Shown: positions 14,546-18,072 of the stretch, piece after piece
How positions within the stretch are numbered: position 1 is the first letter of the stretch
Layout of the letters: every line of letters starts with the position of its first letter
NCBI GenBank assembly: GCA_002421565.1
Contig: DIKC01000175.1
Coordinates: 1-18,072, forward strand
Origin: Desulfobulbaceae bacterium UBA5628
GTDB lineage: Bacteria; Desulfobacterota; Desulfobulbia; Desulfobulbales; Desulfurivibrionaceae
Direction of reading: 5' to 3'
Length of the DNA stretch: 18,072 nt
Made by a program: the position numbers and the translations under genes
Notes under the pieces: generated by a model
Told to the model about the DNA's origin: nothing
Database searches by the model: none
Seen by the model: the letters and a program-made list of their open reading frames with translations, nothing else

Positions 14546-15554
14546 TTAGAGGTTGACCAGGGTGCGGCCGTGATGACGGCCCTGTAACATATCATCAATC
14601 CGCTGCTCCAGCCCGTCAAGGGAAATTTCGGTGACCAGCCGTTCCAGGTCGGGTAGCCGCCAGGGGCCGGCCAGCCGGGTCCAGATATCCCGGCGCAGGG
14701 CCATCGGACACTCGGCGCTGTCGATTCCGATCAGGGTTACGCCCCTGAGGATGAAGGGATAAACATTCAAAGGCAGATCGGGCGAGGCGGCATTGCCGCA
14801 GCAGGTAACCACTCCGTTGTAGCGGCACGATTTGATGGCGGTGGCCAGGAGCGGGCCGCCCACAGTGTCGAGCACTCCGGCCCAGCGGCCCTTGAGCAGC
14901 ACGCTCGCTGGTGTCCAGGGCCTCCTCCCGGCTTAAAATCCGTTGCGCCCCCAATTCCCGCAAAAAGTCGGCCTGTTCCGGTTTGCCGGTCACCGCCGCC
15001 ACCTCGTATCCCAAACGGGCCAGAAGCGCCACCGCGATGCTGCCCACCCCGCCGCTGGCGCCGGTAACCAGAATTTTACCGGCCGTCGGCGGCACCGGAA
15101 AATCCACCAGCCGGGCCAGGCACTGGGCGGCGGTAAAACCGGCGGTGCCGTAGATCATCGCTTCCCGCAGGCCGAGGCCCTTGGGCTTCGGCATCACCCA
15201 GGCGGCCGGCACCCGGATATACTGGCCGAAGCCGCCGGGGGTGTTCATCCCCAAGTCGTAGCAGGAGACCAGCACCTCGTCGCCGGGGGCAAATTCCGGG
15301 GTTCGGCTTGCCGCCACCACCCCGGCCGCATCGATGCCGGGGGTGTGGGGATAGCGCCGGGTCACCCCCCGGTTGCCGTTGGCGGAAAGGGCATCCTTGT
15401 AATTGAGGGAGGAGTAATGGACCCGCACCAGCACTTCGTGGTCGGGGAGATCGCTTAAAGGGCGTTCGATCACCCGGCGGCGAAAAAGGCCGGGGCTCGG
15501 TTCATCGACCAGCAGGGCGCGGTAAGAGGAAGGTAAGGCGTTGGCAACAGGCAC
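14546..15554 (-). pseudogene. acuI: acrylyl-CoA reductase / YhdH-type zinc-free alcohol dehydrogenase, interrupted by one frameshift
   Basis: A medium-chain NADPH-dependent reductase of the AcuI/YhdH group, which reduces acrylyl-CoA or related enones. The first part, from GTG 15554 (GGAG five bases before), reads VHYSSLNYKDALSANGN, PHTPGIDAAGVV, GGFGQYIRVP and the nucleotide-binding GASGGVGSIAVALL. Near 14903 the frame shifts by one base. The second part, from about 14902, continues LLKGRWAGVLDTVGG to the natural end RTLVNL at 14549. Removing one base would give 335 residues, close to the family's usual length. The break therefore looks like a recent point lesion or a sequence error rather than old decay. 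An ATG at 15584 is in frame but lacks a ribosome-binding site. The gene diverges from the EF-G-like gene. Confidence 0.85.
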
Positions 15555-15695
15555 GTTTTCTCCGTTATCAAGCAATTTGTTCATTTTGGTGGAAAGTCGT
15601 GTTGCCAGATTAACGCATTTGCGGGTAAAGAGTAAAGCAATGATGCCGAAGTCCCCAGGTGAGCATAATCCGACAAACCATGATGGGAGGTGGCG

Positions 15696-17816
15696 ATGAA
15701 GGTTTACGACGACAAGTACATCAAGAACATAGTCCTGCTCGGTAGCGTCAAATCGGGCAAAACCACCCTGGCCGAAACCATGGTCTTCGAGGCCGGGCTG
15801 CTCAAGCGGCGCGGCACGGTGGAGGACAAGAACACCATCTCCGACTACCACGAAATCGAGCACGAACGGGGCAACTCGGTTTACGCCACCACCCTCCATA
15901 CCGAATGGCGGGATTACAAGATCAACATCATCGACACCCCCGGCCTGGATGACTTTGTCGGCGAAATCGCCTCCTCCCTGCGGGTGGCGGAAACCGCGGT
16001 AATGCTGATCAACGCCCAGTACGGGGTGGAGGTGGGCACCGAGGTTACCTGGAATTATCTCGAACAGTTCGCCAAACCCCGCATCTTTGCGATCAATCAG
16101 GTGGACCATCCCAAGTCCGATTATTTCATGGCCGTGGAGTCGATCCGGGAGCAGTTCGGGCCGGCGGCGGTGGTCATGCAGTACCCCTTGAATGAAGGCG
16201 AGGAATTCAACGCCATTATCGACCTGCTCAAGATGACTATGTACAAATTCCCGGCCGAAGGGGGCAAGCCGGAAAAGCTGCCGATCCCGGAGAGCGAGAA
16301 GGAGCGGGCCGCCGAGCTGCACAATCAATTGGTGGAAAAGGCGGCGGAAAACGACGAAGAGCTGATGGAGCTTTATTTCGACAAAGGCAGCCTTGATGAA
16401 GACGAGATGCGCAAGGGGCTCAAGATCGGGATGCTCAACCGCGACCTCTATCCGATCTTCTGCCTCTCGGCCAAGCGCAACATGGGCAGCGGCCGGATGA
16501 TGGGCTTCATCGACAACGTCACCCCCTCGGCCGTCGAGATGCGGCCGGAAAAGGCGGTGGACGGCCGGGAAATTGCCTGCGATGCCGCCGGCCCCGCCGT
16601 TCTCTTTGTCTTCAAGACCCTGATGGAGCCCTTCCTCGGCAAGATCACCTTTTTCAAGGTCTGTTCCGGCCAGGTGAGCGAGGGGATGGATCTGGTCAAC
16701 AGCGCCACCGGCGACAGCGAACGGTTCAACCAGTTGTTCATCATGGACGGCAAGAACCGGACCCAGGTGAGCAAACTCTCGGCCGGCGATATCGGCGCCA
16801 CCCTCAAGATGAAGAACACCCGCACCAACCAGACCCTGCATGCCAAGGAGTTCCCGGTGGAACTGGCACCCATCGAGTTCCCGGAGCCGCGCATCCGTTC
16901 GGCGGTGGTGCCAAAGGAAAAAAAGGACGAGGAAAAGTTGGGCGAGGCCCTGCGCGAAATCCAGACCGAAGACCCCACCCTGCGGGCGGAACTGGCCCCG
17001 GAACTGAAGCAACTGATCCTCTGGGGCCAGGGCGAACTGCATCTGGCCCTGGTCAAATGGCGGCTGGAGAAAATCCACAACCTGGCGGTGGAGTTTGCCG
17101 AGCCGCGAATTCCCTACCGGGAGACGATCAGAAAGGCGGCCAACGCCATGTACCGCCACAAAAAGCAGTCGGGCGGTTCCGGCCAGTTCGCCGAGGTCCA
17201 TCTTCGGATCGAGCCGTGGGAAGAGGGGATGGCCGAGCCGGCCGATCTGACGGTGCGGGGCCGGGAGACCATCGACCTGCCCTGGGGCGGCAAGCTGGTC
17301 TTTTACAACTGCATTGTCGGCGGGGTGATCGACAACCGTTTCCTGCCCTCGATCCTGAAAGGGGTGATGGAGAAGATGCAGGAAGGGCCGATCACCGGCT
17401 CCTACGTCCGGGATGTGCGGGTGATGGTCTATGACGGCAAGATGCACGCGGTGGATTCCAACGACATCTCGTTCAAGATCGCCGGCGCCCAGGCCTTCAA
17501 GGATGCCTTCCGCAACGCCGACCCCCAGATTCTGGAGCCGCTCTACGAGATGGAAATTCTGGTGCCGGAGGAATTGATGGGGGACGTGATGAGCGATCTC
17601 CAGACCCGGCGTTCGATGATCCAGGGCATGGAATCCCAGGGCAAATATCAGATCATCCGGGCGATCACCCCCTTGGCCGAGCAGTATAAATACACCACCG
17701 CCCTGAAATCCATGACCCAGGGCCGGGCCAGCTTCAAGCGCACCTTCAAGGAATACGCGCCGGTACCCTACGAGGTCCAGCAGCAACTGGCGGCCGCCCA
17801 GGCCACTGACGCCTGA
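15696..17816 (+). CDS. elongation factor G-like GTPase (EF-G paralogue, not canonical FusA)
   Basis: A 706-residue, five-domain translational GTPase. The G domain has the P-loop GSVKSGKTT at 16-24. The G3 motif is DTPGLDDF at 80-87, with L84 where canonical EF-G has the catalytic histidine. The G4 motif is NQVD at 134-137 instead of NKxD, and G5 is SAK. An acidic helical insert lies around 185-245. Domain III contains GQGELHLALVKWRLE, and domain IV has the ribosome-contacting tip HKKQSGGSGQFAEV, so ribosome binding is likely. Similar paralogues are annotated EF-G-like or EF-G2 in many bacteria. The ATG at 15696 has GGGAGG five bases upstream; GTG 15690 is less likely. It is monocistronic in this view, ending in a strong hairpin. 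Its role is not established, and slow or absent GTP hydrolysis is inferred. Confidence 0.9.
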   Translation: MKVYDDKYIKNIVLLGSVKSGKTTLAETMVFEAGLLKRRGTVEDKNTISDYHEIEHERGNSVYATTLHTEWRDYKINIIDTPGLDDFVGEIASSLRVAETAVMLINAQYGVEVGTEVTWNYLEQFAKPRIFAINQVDHPKSDYFMAVESIREQFGPAAVVMQYPLNEGEEFNAIIDLLKMTMYKFPAEGGKPEKLPIPESEKERAAELHNQLVEKAAENDEELMELYFDKGSLDEDEMRKGLKIGMLNRDLYPIFCLSAKRNMGSGRMMGFIDNVTPSAVEMRPEKAVDGREIACDAAGPAVLFVFKTLMEPFLGKITFFKVCSGQVSEGMDLVNSATGDSERFNQLFIMDGKNRTQVSKLSAGDIGATLKMKNTRTNQTLHAKEFPVELAPIEFPEPRIRSAVVPKEKKDEEKLGEALREIQTEDPTLRAELAPELKQLILWGQGELHLALVKWRLEKIHNLAVEFAEPRIPYRETIRKAANAMYRHKKQSGGSGQFAEVHLRIEPWEEGMAEPADLTVRGRETIDLPWGGKLVFYNCIVGGVIDNRFLPSILKGVMEKMQEGPITGSYVRDVRVMVYDGKMHAVDSNDISFKIAGAQAFKDAFRNADPQILEPLYEMEILVPEELMGDVMSDLQTRRSMIQGMESQGKYQIIRAITPLAEQYKYTTALKSMTQGRASFKRTFKEYAPVPYEVQQQLAAAQATDA

Positions 17817-17825
17817 TCCGACAGC

Positions 17826-17875
17826 GCCAACCCACGGGGCGAGGCCGGCTCCGTGGGTTGGCTCATGCCGGCCTC
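17826..17875 (+). terminator. strong hairpin after the EF-G-like gene, with a possible pseudoknot
   Basis: GCCAACCCACGG (17826-17837) pairs perfectly over 12 bases with CCGTGGGTTGGC (17851-17862), nine bases after the stop codon. The loop contains GAGGCCGGC (17841-17849), whose exact complement GCCGGCCTC lies downstream at 17867-17875. The loop could therefore pair with the 3' flank as an H-type pseudoknot, or form a competing hairpin. No T tract follows, so it may be a Rho-independent-like stop of low efficiency or a 3' end stabiliser. Confidence 0.6.
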
Positions 17876-17912
17876 TCGATGACTTCCCAGTGTCCGGCCT
17901 TGTCGGAACCGA

Positions 17913-18072
17913 CGCGAAAACCACACCCTTTCAGGCGATTCCAATGTGTTCTTTGATGCCAGGGTGTTACTGGGCACCCCGGACATCAACCAAACCGAAA
18001 TACCGCTGCGGCTGGTCGGCTACACTGTCGCGGACAAACCATACTGGATCGCCACGGATCGTTTCGATCTCT
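17913..18072 (+). mobile_element. IS4-type transposase, fragment running off the right edge
   Basis: The frame is open from 17883 to the window edge, and transposase-like sequence is clear from about 17916. DARVLLGTPDINQTE is followed by LRLVGYTVADKPYWIATDRFDL, the conserved stretch that precedes the final part of the DDE domain in IS4-type transposases. No start codon or N-terminal part is present, and a TGA at 17880-17882 closes the frame upstream, so the 5' half and left end of the element are missing. The rest may continue beyond base 18072. It is probably a decayed insertion-sequence remnant. Whether the downstream half is complete cannot be judged here. Confidence 0.65.

Noticed and set aside
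14880..14930. Selenocysteine or programmed frameshift as the cause of the split reductase
   Set aside because: No in-frame TGA is at the junction, so selenocysteine does not apply. There is no clear slippery heptamer, so a simple indel is the better explanation.
14616..17924. A 1102-codon open frame on the minus strand
   Set aside because: Most of it lies opposite the EF-G-like gene in a GC-rich frame and has the low-complexity, histidine- and glycine-rich look of an antisense shadow. Only its end, 15554 downward, is real, as the first part of the reductase gene.

Overview
The window looks like chromosomal DNA of a GC-rich, anaerobic, probably sulfate- or sulfur-metabolising bacterium of the Desulfobacterota (deltaproteobacterial type). 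This is inferred from gene content: a rubredoxin, and a perR - rubrerythrin - desulfoferrodoxin - A-type flavoprotein operon, which is the oxygen and peroxide defence of strict anaerobes. A selenocysteine tRNA and a HEAT-like protein of the DVU0298 type point the same way. Almost all of the window is ordinary housekeeping and stress DNA, densely packed and with no gene-free stretch over 300 bases. I see no CRISPR array, prophage or defence island.

Left part (1-7269, mostly + strand): the 3' end of mnmE; a cyclic-nucleotide-binding/HDOD signalling protein; a convergent rubredoxin too short for many ORF callers; hpt and bioA with an ATGA overlap; tRNA-Arg(UCG); a PilZ (c-di-GMP) protein behind a sigma-28-like promoter; uppP; and a DhnA-type class I fructose-bisphosphate aldolase.

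Middle (7224-10440, mostly - strand): an exported FKBP isomerase convergent with the aldolase across a three-copy inverted repeat; tRNA-Arg(ACG) with a clear promoter; a probable two-gene unit of a small zf-HC2-like zinc-motif protein and a ZIP (ZupT-like) transporter; selC on the + strand; and glyQ without an adjacent glyS.

Right part (10536-15554, - strand): an oxidative-stress operon in the order perR, rbr, dfx, fprA and a HEAT-like gene. It has a 7-1-7 inverted repeat just downstream of the perR -10 element. Every metal-ligand position of the Bacillus subtilis peroxide sensor PerR is conserved at a constant offset of 11 residues. Upstream lie a lower-GC putative lipoprotein gene and an acuI/yhdH-type reductase gene broken by one frameshift.

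Right end (15696-18072, + strand): an EF-G-like GTPase paralogue lacking the usual catalytic histidine in its G3 motif, a strong hairpin with a possible pseudoknot, and the beginning of an IS4-type transposase fragment that runs off the window.

The most interesting points for follow-up are the zinc-motif protein beside the ZIP transporter, the HEAT protein translationally coupled to fprA, the mutually exclusive hairpins between the aldolase and FKBP genes, and the sigma-28-like promoter before the PilZ gene. I did not find a convincing wholly new multi-gene system.
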